Shown here: piece by piece, positions 11,346 to 23,500 of the stretch
Layout: each line of letters starts with the position of its first letter
How positions within the stretch are numbered: the first letter of the stretch is position 1
NCBI RefSeq assembly: GCF_029852145.1
Contig: NC_079969.1
Span: 27,272,459 to 27,336,458 of the forward strand
Source of the DNA: Microplitis mediator
Taxonomy: Eukaryota > Arthropoda > Insecta > Hymenoptera > Braconidae
Length of the DNA: 64,000 bases
Direction: 5' to 3'
Notes under the pieces: generated by a model
What the model saw: the letters and a program-made list of their open reading frames with translations, nothing else
Told to the model about the DNA's origin: nothing
The model's database searches: none
Made by a program: the position numbers and the translations under genes

Positions 11346-14300
11346 ATGAAATATATTGTGGCATTAGACGTCGGTACCACGACAATAAGATGTCATGTTT
11401 TGGATAGTAATGCTGTTACAATTGCATCCGCTACTGAAAAGGTATTTTATTTAAATTTCATTCGTTAATTTGAATTTAATTTTTTTATTTAGATTACAAA
11501 ATATTCTAGGCAATAAATTGATGTTAAGTTACATCATTTTTACGAACCGTAATAAAATTTTATTTATAATTTAAAATGAAATAATTAATGAAGTTTTTTT
11601 GTGTTAAAGGTCGAATTACTTTATCCGAAACCTGCACACGTTGAAATAAATCCCGATCAACTTTGGATGTCAATTATTAAAGTTTTAAAAAATGCTGTAC
11701 ATGGTAAATGAATTATGCATTTTTATGGAATTTAATTTATGATGATACTAAAGTGAACTGACGTTTAATAATTTTTTGATTTTTTTTTTAATTACAAATT
11801 ATTAAAAAAAAAATATTTGAAAAAATTGCACCTGCAGTTTTTTTAATTTTCTACATGTGCATTTTTTTAGTTTTTTTTTTTTATTTTTATTTTGTTGTAA
11901 ATAAATTCAAAAATTATAAATTCTGTTAACTTTAGCATCGGTAATTTATAGTAGACAATTTTTGGGCTTGTTTTTTTGAAAAATCAAATCCAAAGAAATA
12001 AAAAATAAAAAAATGCACATGTAGGAAATTTAAAAAACTATGAGTGTAATTTTTTCAAATTTTTTTTTTCTATAATTTATTGTAAAAAAAAAAATCCAAA
12101 AATTATTATTTTTTATTTTTTTCTAGTATATAGCCGTAGTAACGGCCTTTTACACTTTTTTGCCTTTATATCGCAACTGCTTTACTTCTCTTTCTGCCTT
12201 CATTGTGCGGCTGTGGCCCGACTTGTGCTTATACTGTACTGCATCATTACGGTGATGCCCTACAACCTCCCTTGTGCAATGGAGGTGTAGTGGCGTAGGG
12301 AAACCACAGAGAAAACCTAGCCAGTACAGTTTCGGTTTGGGTGAAGCTCCAGTGATCGATAAAATTCCCATTTTACCGATCACTGGATCTTCATCCCGCG
12401 CCTAACGGTCAGAGACCTTCGTTCGAACCCAACGCGTGGCTAAACGGTCACCCAGCCAAGTAGTGGCCATGCTCAATGCTACTTAACTTCGGTGATCGCC
12501 CGAGCCACGCGCGTGCCGAACGGCTGCCTCAGCCGCTCCAAAAATTATTAATTGTTTGTTAATTTTAGGATCATTTATTTATAACAGACAATTTTCGGAT
12601 TTTGTTTTTTAAAAATCAAATCCAAAATAAAAACTAAAAAAATGCACATGTAGAGAATTTAAAAAACTATGAGTGTAATTTTTTCAAATATTTTTTTTTT
12701 TATAACTTATTGTTCAAAAAAAAATCCAAAAATTATTAATTGTCTGTTAATTTTAGGATCATTTATTTATAACAGACAATTTTCGGATTTTGTTTTTTAA
12801 AAATCAAATCCAAAATAAAAACTAAAAAAATGCACATGTAGAGAATTTAAAAAATTATGAGTGCAATTTTTTCAAATATGTTTTTTTTCATAATTTATTG
12901 CTTAAAAAAAAATCCAAAAATGATTAATTGTCTGTTAATTTTAGGATCATTAATTTATAACAGACAATTAAAAATTTTCGGACTTTGTTTTTGAAAAATC
13001 AAATCCAAAAAAATAAAAAATAAAAAAATGCACATGTAGAGAATTTAAAAAACTATGAGTGCAATTTTTTCAAATATTTTTTTTTTCATAATTAATCGTT
13101 TAAAAAATAATCCAAAAATTATTAGACGTCTAACTTCAGTATCATTTAAATTTTCGCGCTATTTACATAAAATATTTATATTAAACTCAACTATATTTAT
13201 TATCTGAAAAAAAAAAAAAATAATTTTATATAAATATCATTAAAACATCGATACTAATAAATCAAGACAAGTTTTTTCCGCAAATTTTCTCACATTATAC
13301 GACTGATTAATGAAATCATAAAAAAAAGTTGTAGCTATAAAAATAATATTTTCGCCCAGCCAACCGCTGGAGTATTGCTAGTAGTTACATAAGTCCTATA
13401 GATAATAGATAATAATAACTGATACAAATAGCCGTAATATAATAATGATTAATTAAAATAATTGTAAATTACAGCGAGTAAAGTTGACGTTAAATTAATC
13501 GCGTGTCTTGGAATATCAACCCAACGCAGCAGTTTTATCTCATGGGACTTTGAAACGGGAAAATATTATCACAGGTATTATTTACATAACTATATTATTA
13601 ATTGATAATAATATACATATATTTTTTCTCATTGATTGTAATCTAATATTCAAAAAAATAAATTAATAAATTAAATTAAAATTTAAAAATAAATTCGTAT
13701 TTAATTAGAATAATAACATGGAAAGACTTGAGAGCAGATTCAATGGTACGTGAATGGAATTCCTCATTAACAATGAAGAGTTTAAGAATGGGATCTCATA
13801 TTCTTTATACACTGTCACGTAATAAAAGATTTCTTGCTGGCAGTGTATTAAAATTAATGAATACTCAGGTATTAATAATTTATTACTTATCATTTTTTTT
13901 TATTTAATTGCGCACTAGACTGGTAATAAATTTAAAATAATCAAAGTCTAGCGATGGTAAACTTTGACACAGGAATAAATAAATAAAAATTTATTTAAAT
14001 TTTCTAGATGACCCTGCGCTTAATGTGGGCCTTGCAAAATATCCCTGGGCTTCAAGAAGCTGCTCAGAGTGGGAGTGCGGTTTTTGGTGGAGTCGATTGT
14101 TGGCTTCTTTATAAATTAACTGGTAATTTAAACTAAACAATTTGTTAATTATTAACGATCCTGAAGTTAGCAGACGATTAAAAATTTTCTGATTTTTTTT
14201 TAGCAATTAAATTTGAAGAAAAAAAAAAATAAAAATATGCACATGTAGAAAATTTAAAAGACTATGAGTGCAATTTTTTTAAATATTTTTTTTTTTATAA

Positions 14301-17300
14301 TTTCTCGCTTAAAAAAAATCAAAAAAATTTTAATCGTCTGCTAACTTCAGTATCAAAATTATTATGAATGATACTGAAGTTAGCAGACAATTAGTAATTT
14401 TTTTATTTTTTTTTCACCAAAGAAATTACAAAAAAAAAAACTAAAAAAATACACATGTAGAAAATTTAAAACACAATGGGTGCAATTTTTTCAAATATTT
14501 TTTTTTTATTTTTTATCGTCAAAAAAAAAATCCAAAAATTATTAGACATCTGCTAACTATGATCCTGAAGTTAGCAGACAATTAGTAATTTTTGGATTTT
14601 TTTTTTCATCACAGAAATTACAAAAAAAAAAAAAACTAAAAAAATACACATGTAGAAAATTTAAAAAACTATGGGTGCAATTTTTTGAAATATTTTTTTT
14701 TTATTATTTATCGTCAAAAAAAAATCCAAAAATTATTAGACATCTGCTAACTATGATCCTGAAGTTAGCAGATAATTAGTAATTTTCGGATTTTTTTTTC
14801 ACCCAAGAAATCACAAAAAAAAAATAAACTACAAAAATACACATGTAGAAAATTTAAAAAACTATGGGTGCAATTTTTTCAAATATTTTTTTTTTATTAT
14901 TTATCGTCAAAAAAAAAATCCAAAAATTATTAGTCATCTGCTAACTATAATCCTGAAGTTAGCAGACAGTTAGTAATTTTTGGATTTTTTTTTTCATCAG
15001 AAATTACAAAAAAAAAAACTAAAAAAATACACATGTAGAAAATTTAAAAAACTATGGGTGCAATTTTTTGAAATATTTTTTTTTTTATTATTTATCGTCA
15101 AAAAAAAAATCCAAAAATTATTAGACATCTGCTAACTTCAGTATCAAAAATTATGAGTGAATGTATCAGGCAGACAAGTTAACAATTATTAATATAGTAA
15201 ATAATTAATAAAACAAAATTTAAAAAAAATGCACATTTAAAAAATTAACAAATTAACAAGTGGATTTTTTACAAATATTTTTTTTTTAATTATTTACCCC
15301 ATTTATTTATAATTGTAAATTTTTCTCATGTCTGCTGCATTCACGCGCGTTAATTATTTGAATTTATTGATTGGAAATTGAATGTCTAGGCAAACATATA
15401 ACCGATGTATCAAGTGCGTCGGCGACGGGTCTCTACGATCCGTTTACAATGACCTGGGCACAATGGGCAATGAATTTATTTAAAATACCATCCGCGATGT
15501 TCCCACGAGTCGTTGATACTGCAGGAGATTTCGGTACTGTTCCAAAAGATATTTTTGGTGTATCGATACCTATTACTTGTTGTGTATGTATGCAATTATT
15601 ATTTATTTAGACATTGGCCGGAAGTGAATAAAAATTTCTATGCCCTTTGGCACTCGGGACTCATCAGAGCAGATAAAAAAATTTTAAATCAAGAAAAATT
15701 TATGATCCTGAAGTCAGCAGACAATGAAATATTTTCGGATTTTATTTTGAACAATTAAATTTGAATAAAAAAAATAAACTGAAAAAATGCACATGTAGAA
15801 AATTGTAAAGACTATAAGTGCATTTTTTTTAAATATTTTTTTTTTATAATTTATCATCTTTTAAAAAATCAAAAAATTATTAGACGTCGCCGAACTTCAG
15901 TATCATGAAAAATTTGTATTTTTCATTTTTAACTTCTAGACAAATGATCGATTGGTTTCTAAGTAAAAAAAAATTATTGTAATTTATTTTAGATGGCCGA
16001 CCAAGCAGCCTCGTTATTTGGCTCGACATGTTTCAATCCCGGTGACCTAAAAGTAACAATGGGCACTGGTAGCTTTTTAAATGTCAACACCGGCACAGAA
16101 CCCCATGCGTCAGTCGCGGGTTTGTATCCTCTAGTAGCCTGGAAAATAAATTCCGAAATAGTTTACATGGCCGAAGGTGCATCCAGCGACACCGGGACCG
16201 CAATCGAGTGGATAAAATCACTGGGTAACTAAATCCCTTAATTATTTATGATATCGAAGTTAGCAGACGTCTAATAAATTTTGAATTTTTTTTTTAGACG
16301 ATAAACTGTAGAAAAAAAATATTTGAAAAAATTGCGCCTGTAAATTTTTAAATTTTCTACATGTGCATATTTTTATTTTTGGTTTTTTTTTGTAATTAAT
16401 TTGTTTAAAAAAAAATCCGAAAATTACTAATTCCCTGCTGACTTCAGGATCATAATAATTTTTATATTTTTCATAATAAAATTTAAATCCCAGGGATCAT
16501 TAACGAGCCCCGTGAAATGTCAGATCTAGCGAATTCAGTTGACAGCTCGGATATTTATTTCGTACCAGCATTCAGTGGCCTGCAGGTAAATTATTATTAA
16601 TGTTACAAATTAATATTTAAATTACATAAATTAAATAAAATAAAATCAAGGCGCCGATAAATGATCAGTCAGCTGCTACAGGATTTCTAGGCCTGAGACC
16701 AACTTCTGGGCGGCCTCATATCGTACGGTCAGTCCTCGAAGGACTCGTATTTCGTATTTTACTTTTGTACGAGTCATTGTGCACTGAAACTTGTCGTAAT
16801 TACAACAGCATTAGGTAAAAATAAACTAAAAATATCAATATATATTTATAAAAAATAAATATTTAATTTTTGATAATGAGGTCATTAGCAAACAAATGTT
16901 AATTAAAATGCAAATAGTCATTTAAATTCTTATTGTTTTAAATTTATCAAGATATTTTAATTACTATTTATAAATTTTTTTACTTAGGGTAGACGGAGGA
17001 GTGTCGCAAAATGATTTTATGCTGCAATTACTATCTGACCTCACTGGTTTGCCTGTCGAACGATCAGCAAATCCTGAAATGTCTATACTCGGAGTTGCTT
17101 TTCTTTCCGGTCTTCAGTGCGGTAATTAAATCAGCGTTTATTTAAATGCTTATTTATGAGGTTCATTTTATCGTGATGTTTACCTTGATGTATATTTATT
17201 TATTCTCAGGTATTTGGGAGAATCGACAGGAGTTATGTAAATTAAGACAAGTTGATAAAGTCTTCCAGCCGGATATTAAACGGGCCAGTAATTATTTGTC

Positions 17301-17352
17301 AGTAGTCAGTCAATGGAAACGTGCCGTCCAAAGATTTAAAAATTGGTATTAA
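11346..17352 (+). CDS. GK5: Glycerol kinase 5-like FGGY carbohydrate kinase
   Basis: FGGY kinases transfer ATP phosphate to a sugar or polyol. The GK5 branch is related to glycerol kinase, but its physiological substrate is less certain. Exons: 11346-11441, 11610-11703, 13475-13574, 13709-13868, 14008-14122, 15390-15583, 15993-16224, 16494-16585, 16651-16814, 16988-17121, 17210-17352; all GT-AG with matching phases, about 507 residues (close to the vertebrate protein). ATP phosphate motif 1 is IVALDVGTTTIRCHVLD at residues 4-20. Family blocks follow: GISTQRSSFISWD, ITWKDLRAD, FGGVDCWLLYKLTG, SSASATGLYDPFTMTW. The second domain has GDLKVTMGTGSFLNVNTG, VPAFSGLQAP, TGFLGLRP and RVDGGVSQNDFMLQLLSDL, the adenosine-binding region. 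The long introns contain many family A MITEs and one SINE. Glycerol kinase proper and xylulokinase fit less well. Confidence 0.93.
11743..13144. repeat. Tandem family A array in GK5 intron 2, interrupted by a SINE
   Basis: A single family A copy (about 11743-11940) is followed by about four units of about 188 bp, each with CAGACAATTTT, AATGCACATGTAGA and TTGTCTGTTAATTTTAGGATCA. Unit junctions recur near 12567, 12755 and 12943, and the last end is at 13144. A 5S-headed SINE sits inside one unit at 12109-12536, so the array predates the SINE. Confidence 0.75.
12109..12536 (-). mobile_element. 5S-rRNA-derived SINE (SINE3-type), copy 1
   Basis: Read on the minus strand, the head includes GATCACCGAAGTTAAGTAGC and CTACTTGGCTGGGTGACCG, which correspond to the box A, intermediate element and box C promoter part of eukaryotic 5S rRNA. 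Next come a unique body and, at the 3' end, an A-rich tail (12109-12124). A direct duplication of TCCAAAAATTATTA flanks it (12095-12108 and 12537-12550), the hallmark of target-primed retroposition. The 5' quarter of 5S has drifted and the 3' stem of 5S is absent, so this is not a functional 5S gene. A second copy is at 60879-61160. Confidence 0.85.
14157..15146. repeat. Tandem family A array in GK5 intron 5
   Basis: One copy at 14157-14355 is followed by about four units of 190-196 bp starting near 14369, 14565, 14756 and 14951. Each has a left end TCCTGAAGTTAGCAGA, the central ACACATGTAGAAAATTTAAA and an end CATCTGCTAACT. Adjacent units share their terminal sequences. A decayed family B-like piece follows (15165-15350, ending TCATGTCTGCTGCATTCACG). 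Confidence 0.75.
15703..15905. mobile_element. Family A MITE, GK5 intron 6
   Basis: Ends TGATCCTGAAGTCAGCAGAC and GCCGAACTTCAGTATCA, central AATGCACATGTAGAAAATT. It lies between the exon coding ITCC and the exon coding MADQAASLFGS. Confidence 0.7.
16249..16452. mobile_element. Family A MITE, GK5 intron 7
   Basis: Ends TGATATCGAAGTTAGCAGAC and GCTGACTTCAGGATCA. The flanks TAATTATTTA and TAATAATTTT agree at 8 of 10 positions, consistent with a 9-11 bp target duplication. Confidence 0.7.
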
Positions 17353-17463
17353 TTTTTACGGTCCACCTTCATATATTTAATAGAATACCAGTACCAATTA
17401 TTGACACGATTAGAACTATCAGACATTATTATTATTTTTATTACACTGTAAAAAATTACCTCA

Positions 17464-18660
17464 GTGTTACAATTCTACTCAAGAGAAGTAGCTACAATTC
17501 TACTCACTCACAATTTTACTCAGCTTCAAATCTACTCACAGATTTTTTTACTCAGGCTTAACTCTACTCAGTTGTGTCTTTACTCAGCTACAAATCTACT
17601 CATTCACAACTTTACTCAGCTACAACTCTGCTCACGTATTTTAGCCTAAGGATAAGATAGAAATTCTTTGTGAGTAGAGTTGTAGCTGAGTAAAGTTGTG
17701 AATGAGTAGATTTGTAGCTGAGTAAAGACACAACTGAGTAGAGTTAAGCCTGAGTAAAAAAAACTGTGAGTAGATTTGAAGCTGAGTAAAATTGTGAGTG
17801 AGTAGATTTGTAGCTGAGTAAAGACACAACTGAGTAGAGTTAAGCCTGAGTAAAAAAAACTGTGAGTAGATTTGAAGCTGAGTAAAATTGTGAGTGAGTA
17901 GATTTGTAGCTGAGTAAAGATATTACTGAGTAGAGTTAAGCCTGAGTAAAAAAAAACTGTGAGTAGATTTGAAGCTGAGTAAAATTGTGAGTGAGTAGAT
18001 TTGTAGCTGAGTAAAGATATTACTGAGTAGAGTTAAGCCTGAGTAAAAAAAAACTGTGAGTAGATTTGAAGCTGAGTAAAATTGTGAGTGAGTAGATTTG
18101 TAGCTGAGTAAAGATATTACTGAGTAGAGTTAAGCCTGAGTAAAAAAAAACTATGAGTAGATTTGAAGCTGAGTAAAATTGTGAGTGAGTAGATTTGTAG
18201 CTGAGTAAAGACACAACTGAGTAGAGTTAAGCCTGAGTAAAAAAAATTGTGAGTAGATTTGAAGCTGAGTAAAATTGTGAGTGAGTAGATTTGTAGCTGA
18301 GTAAAGACACAACTGAGTAGAGTTAAGCCTGAGTAAAAAAAACTGTGAGTAGATTTGAAGTTGAGTAAAATTGTGAGTGAGTAGATTTGTAGCTGAGTAA
18401 AGACACAACTGAGTAGAGTTAAGCGTGAGTAAAAAAAAACTGTGAGTAGATTTGAAGCTGAGTAAAATTGTGAGTGAGTAGATTTGAAGCTGAGTAAAAT
18501 TGTGAGTGAGTAGATTTGTAGCTGAGTAAAGACACAACTGAGTAGAGTTAAGCCTGAGTAAAAAAAACTGTGAGTAGATTCGAAGCTGAGTAAAATTGTG
18601 AGTGAGTAGAACTGTCACTACTTCCCTTGAGTAGAGATGTTATGAGTAGAATTGTAACAC
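17464..18660. repeat. TIR-bounded satellite: about nine 96-97-bp units
   Basis: From about 17700 to 18620 a 96-97-bp unit (GTGAGTAGATTTGAAGCTGA ... AAGCCTGAGTAAAAAAAACT) repeats about nine times; unit starts are at 17766, 17862, 17959, 18056, 18153, 18249, 18345 and 18442. The left part (17480-17640) is one unit in opposite orientation, giving a hairpin. The whole is bounded by an 18-bp perfect inverted repeat, GTGTTACAATTCTACTCA at 17464-17481 and its complement at 18643-18660. Long open frames on the minus strand are periodic translation of the satellite, not genes. It lies just 3' of GK5. Confidence 0.85.
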
Positions 18661-18880
18661 AGTCAGCTACAACTCTACTCACATATTTTAGCCTATCGAT
18701 AAAATCTTAGCAATTCTTTGTGAGTAGAGTTGTAGCTGAGTATAAATATAACTGAGTAGAGTTAAACCTGAGTTTTAAAAAATCTGTGAGTAGAGTTGAG
18801 GTTGGGCAAAGTTGTGAGTGAGTAGAGTTGTAGCTACTTTTCTTAAGGAGAGAAGTTGTGAGTAGAATTGTAGCACAACT
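18661..18880. repeat. Shorter relative of the GAGTAGA satellite
   Basis: A single inverted copy (CAGCTACAACTCTACTCAC ... GAGTAGAATTGTAGCACA) with the same TTTTAGCCTATCGATAA hinge as the main element at 17635-17660. It could be the one-unit progenitor of the amplified form. Confidence 0.65.
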
Positions 18881-18881
18881 C

Positions 18882-19083
18882 AGCTCGAAGTTTTGGAGTT
18901 TTTACAAAAAATCGCCCGCATACGGAGTAAATAAGAAGTTTTTTTCTTCATCGGAGTGATCTAGATTTTATTTAAATGCGGATTTACTCCGAAACGGAGT
19001 TTTAATTTTAAAATAAACCTCTTTGGAGTGAATTTCACTCCCAGGGGATTTAATCCGCATTCCCTGAAAATTTGTTACAGTGT
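18882..19083. mobile_element. Family E TIR element
   Basis: The text CATACGGAGTAAATAAGAAG, CGGAGTGATCTAGATTTTAT and TTGGAGTGAATTTCACTCC recurs in the nested elements at 55835-56516 and 57795-58285. The right end reads TTGTTACAGTGTC. Confidence 0.65.
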
Positions 19084-19804
19084 CAATATAAATGATCTTC
19101 TATCGTTTGAAAAAAATCAAAACATTATTAGTCGAGCAGAATTATAAATTTTTTTAACGCATTCTTATACTAGATCTTTGTAAATAATAAATACAATTTT
19201 TTATTAAATATTTAGCCACTCGAGTATCGATTATTGACATTCCATAAAAAATGTATTTACAGTTTTCTTAGTATAGAATTTTCTGTATTTTTTTTTGTAC
19301 ATATTTTAGATTGTAAAAAAATTAATATGAAAATGTGTCAATAATTGAGTCTCTTATTTTTATATAAACGTAATTCAGCAGCTCTCTTTTTTCAGTCATA
19401 AAAATTTTCATCTTTGAATTTAAATTACACTTGTAATTTAAAAATTTAAGGGCTGTCATTTTTTTCAAAAATTTCATTTCCCAAAAATTGTAACTCCATT
19501 TTTTTTTAAGACAGATTTCTCTTAATGTCAAAAATTATATCAAAAATTTTATCACACTCGTACATTTTTAAAATGTCTGCTAATTTTTTCCAAAAAAAAA
19601 AAAAAGTATTTCTAATTTTTAAAAGTGGATCGTAAAAATTAACTCTAGTACCTGGTGTAAAATAAAATAAAAAACTAATTGACCTGTGGTCAAAATAATT
19701 AAAAAAAAAAATTTTATATATTTATACATATCAATATATTTTTGGAATAATTATAAATGTGATATTTAATTGCTCACTAGTGCCTTTAAATAAAATTAAT
19801 AAAC
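19084..19804. other. AT-rich intergenic, no gene seen
   Basis: Between the GK5-side repeats and the ALDH promoter region. No coding or RNA feature recognised. Confidence 0.5.
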
Positions 19805-20004
19805 GACAGTAAAGTTGCCGGACATCTGACAGTTTTTTAAATTTTACAATAAAATAAAATTGTTTTTAACAAAAAAATTAAAAAACGAACTTTTAGAAAA
19901 ATCTAAAGTCAATATATGAATTTTTTTTTATTTTATTAATTTAATTGTTTAATTTTTTTATATGTAATTTAAAAATTGTCTTATGTCTGCTGCATTTACA
20001 CTCA
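19805..20004. mobile_element. Family B' MITE, uninterrupted copy
   Basis: Ends ACAGTAAAGTTGCCGGACAT and TTATGTCTGCTGCATTTACA. It is the empty-site reference for two other copies (23615-24210 and 25353-25770) that carry family A insertions. Confidence 0.75.
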
Positions 20005-20566
20005 TAATTAATCATAAAAAAAACTCAACTATGAGATTAAAACCAAACTAATAAATTTTGTAAAGCCGCTAATTATAAATTATAATTATTAAGAATAATA
20101 AATATGATATGATTGATGTCAATTGTTGATCAATAAATAAATTTAAATAAAAGGTAAAAATAACAAAACAAAATAAAATAAAACCGGTACTCATTATACT
20201 TTACGCTGTGGATAATCAAGCGAGTCGCTGTGTTAAATACAAACCACCACTGAGACAAAATGTAAATAATTATAGTAACGATGAAGTTGCAATTTTATAT
20301 TTAATATTATTAGAAATCAATTCATTCTTTATCGCGACACGCAACAACGATCCTACAATTGTCTTGTGATATAATTTTAAATAGTTTGTTTCTGGTCAGT
20401 TATTTTATTGGACTTCCTGGTTTTACCTGACCGGTGTCTCAGTACTGTAACGTTAATTATTATTTTATTTTATTAGAAAAGGAAATCGTTACCTAAAGTC
20501 TTCGAAAGAGAGTAGTCTGGTTTTAAGGCTGGTTCTCGCAGACTCAACTGGAATCCGCGGCTAAAA

Positions 20567-23500
20567 ATGGTACGTAACGTTTTTATTCCGGTGTATTTTT
20601 TTTTTATTATTTTACTGCACTCCCTTCTTAACTGGTTCTGTGCTCCAGCGGCCGTTTCTCATCTCGCTACTCTGATCTGGACTCTGCTAAAAACTAGAGA
20701 TAGAGACGGAAATTAAACCTGCATGTTTTGTTGACAAAAAATTCATTTTTTTTTTAATTGCGACTCTAATATACTTTTTTTTTTTTTAATTATTTTCAAA
20801 ATCTCTGTAAATAAAAATTATTGCGGGTAAATTGAGTCAACTTTTTTTTTATTTATTTGTGTTTATATTTTTTTTAGGCGACTGAAGTTGTTGTAGATAT
20901 GGTCCCCGACCAAGAGTCGGAGAGTAAATTAAATCATCCAGATGATAAAGTCGCTCAAATAAATATTGAGATTGAGGATACGGATTCAAGTAAGTAATTA
21001 TTTTTTTTTTTTTATTTAATTTATTTGGTTCCGTGACAACTGATCCCAGACAAGTAATCACACGATGATTGATCCCACTGACAAATTCATAAAATAATTA
21101 GTTATTAATAGGGACAAGATTTTGGCCTTATTTTTAAAATAAGTAGTTCAAATTTTTGCTATTACGGCGGAAATATTGGTCTTATTAAAAAAGTTTTCGA
21201 ACAAAAGTTGTAGGAAATTTAATTTTATAAAAAAAATGTCTCTTATGATTTTTTTATACGATCAATATTTTCGCTGTAATTTAAAAATTAAGATTTATAA
21301 TGAATGATTCAAAATTTGGGAAATTATGAAAATCTTAATTTTGAAATTACGGCTTTTTTATTAGTCCTAAGAAAAAATTATAGGAGACATTTTGCTTAGA
21401 AAATTAAATTTCCTACAACTTTTGTTTGAAAAATTTTTTAATAAGACCAATATTTTCCCCGTAATATAAAAAATTTCTCACCACTAATTATTAATTATTT
21501 TTAAATTAACGCAAAAATCCTGGCTCTAGTTATTAATTAATTACTATGACATGAGTAATTAAAATTCACTGTAGTAGTTGATAAAAATCAATTGTTGATG
21601 GGATCAGTTGACGGCACACCAATTTATTTATACCTAAAATAGTAGTGGTTTTTTTTCGGGACAATCGAGTCGTTAAATATCGAGTCTAAAAAAAATGACC
21701 CATGGGCCAGTAAATTTAAATTTTCTGTCAAAACAATTTTTGAAATTTTTCAAATCTTTTACTACAAAAAAAAAATTTTTTACTCGCAAAATTGATAATT
21801 TTTTTATTTAAAATAAAAAAATTTTGAAAATTTATCAACAAAAATTACAATTAAAAATTTTAATCACCGAAGTCAAAATATATAAAATAATTTATCATAA
21901 ATGTATTGATAAAAAATTATCTTTTGCAAGTAATCAAAAAAAAAAAAAAAATTCTTATCATTAGAATACTTATTAATATAAATTTATCAACAAATTATCG
22001 AAGTCTTATTCAGCAATAAGACTGAGTCCTTTGAAGTCTTCAATAATTATTATCTTCAAATTAAAACTTCAGTAAACTTCACTTACAAAGTAAGTAATTA
22101 ATTACTCACTTGAGTTATTAATGAAATTGTAAATTTATAAATTAAGTGAAGTAATTGACAGTAGAAAAATAAATCCCATATTGATTTGTCGGTGTAATTA
22201 CATATTAATAGTCTCGTTACGTTAACTGGGCAATCGATGCTAAGTGCCGGTTAATTCTCATTTATAAAATATTTAAAGTAATCGTCACCGTTTTACGAGA
22301 AAAAATAACGTGTCAGCAAAATCCTTCAACAAGTTTTACTAACTGGCTTTAATACTTAATACCTCTTATTACCGTAAGTCAATAATTGTTTTTTTTACGT
22401 ACACACATCCATGCTTCCTGTATGTCGATGCTAATTATTTTTTTGTGTGCAATAGACATGGAAATAACGTCAAGTCAATGCCAGTTATCCCGACTATAGT
22501 AATTCGATTATTTATATATATATTTTTATTATGAAGGGTAATTGTCGTAAGAACATATTCATTTTTTTTGTTCACGATTCAAACGTAACAGACGTCCGCG
22601 AATCTTCATCGCGTTAACAACTCAATTTTTTTTTATCTACTAAATTTTTTTTGACGTTTATTTATAAATTTAAAAATTTACTTAAATTTTTTTTGAGATT
22701 TTGAAGAAATATTTGATTTAAAATTTTTTTTGCGATGTCGAGTGTTGTGACCATCGATGTTGAACCTTCGGAAAAAATTATTATCAACACTGATTCTGTT
22801 AATGGTAAAAAAAAAATTAATTATTTAATTGGAAGTTTTTATTTTCATTTAAAAAATATATATGGTGGCTTTATATTTATATATTGTGATGAGTAGGATT
22901 ATGAATAAACGATAGACTAGTAAATTAATACTCGAATTTTTTTATCATCAATTTAGAGAAATTTAAATATTTATAATTGAAGATTTTTGAAGTATGATTT
23001 AGATAATTATGGAATAATTTATCTAGAGATTTGGCGGCGAATTTGAAAATTTGAAATTGAAAGTTGACAGGATAAATATTTGAGTTTGAAAACTGAAATA
23101 AATTTGTTTTAAAAAAAGTTTTAAAAATGAAATTTAAGATTTGATTTTTTGAATTTTAATTTTTCCCGCTCTTTTGCTAGACCTAGAGCTAGGACTTTAA
23201 AATGTTGATATATTTAAAATTTACATAGTATTCATTCATTGGACTGTCATATAATTTAATTATGATGAAACTAAAGAACTGTAGAAAAAAATATATGAAT
23301 ATGAATCAGTCACAAAAAAAAAAAACTAAAAATATGCACATGCAGAAAATTTAAAAAACTAAAAGTGGAATTTTTTATAATTGATCGTTTTTAAAAAAAT
23401 AAAAAAATTATTAGACCTCGGCGAACTTTTATCATTTATTTTACACTTAATTACTCATAATTAAAAAACCTTAATGATAATAATAAAATTTTAAATGTGA

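Noticed and set aside
12150..12383. 77-codon minus-strand frame
   Set aside because: It falls inside the SINE body.
12109..12536. A functional 5S rRNA gene
   Set aside because: Only the promoter half of 5S is recognisable, the 3' pairing strand is missing, and the element has a SINE body, tail and target duplication.
18151..18618. 155-codon open frame on the minus strand (and similar ones nearby)
   Set aside because: It is a periodic translation of the 96-97-bp satellite; residues repeat every 32 codons and no family is recognised.
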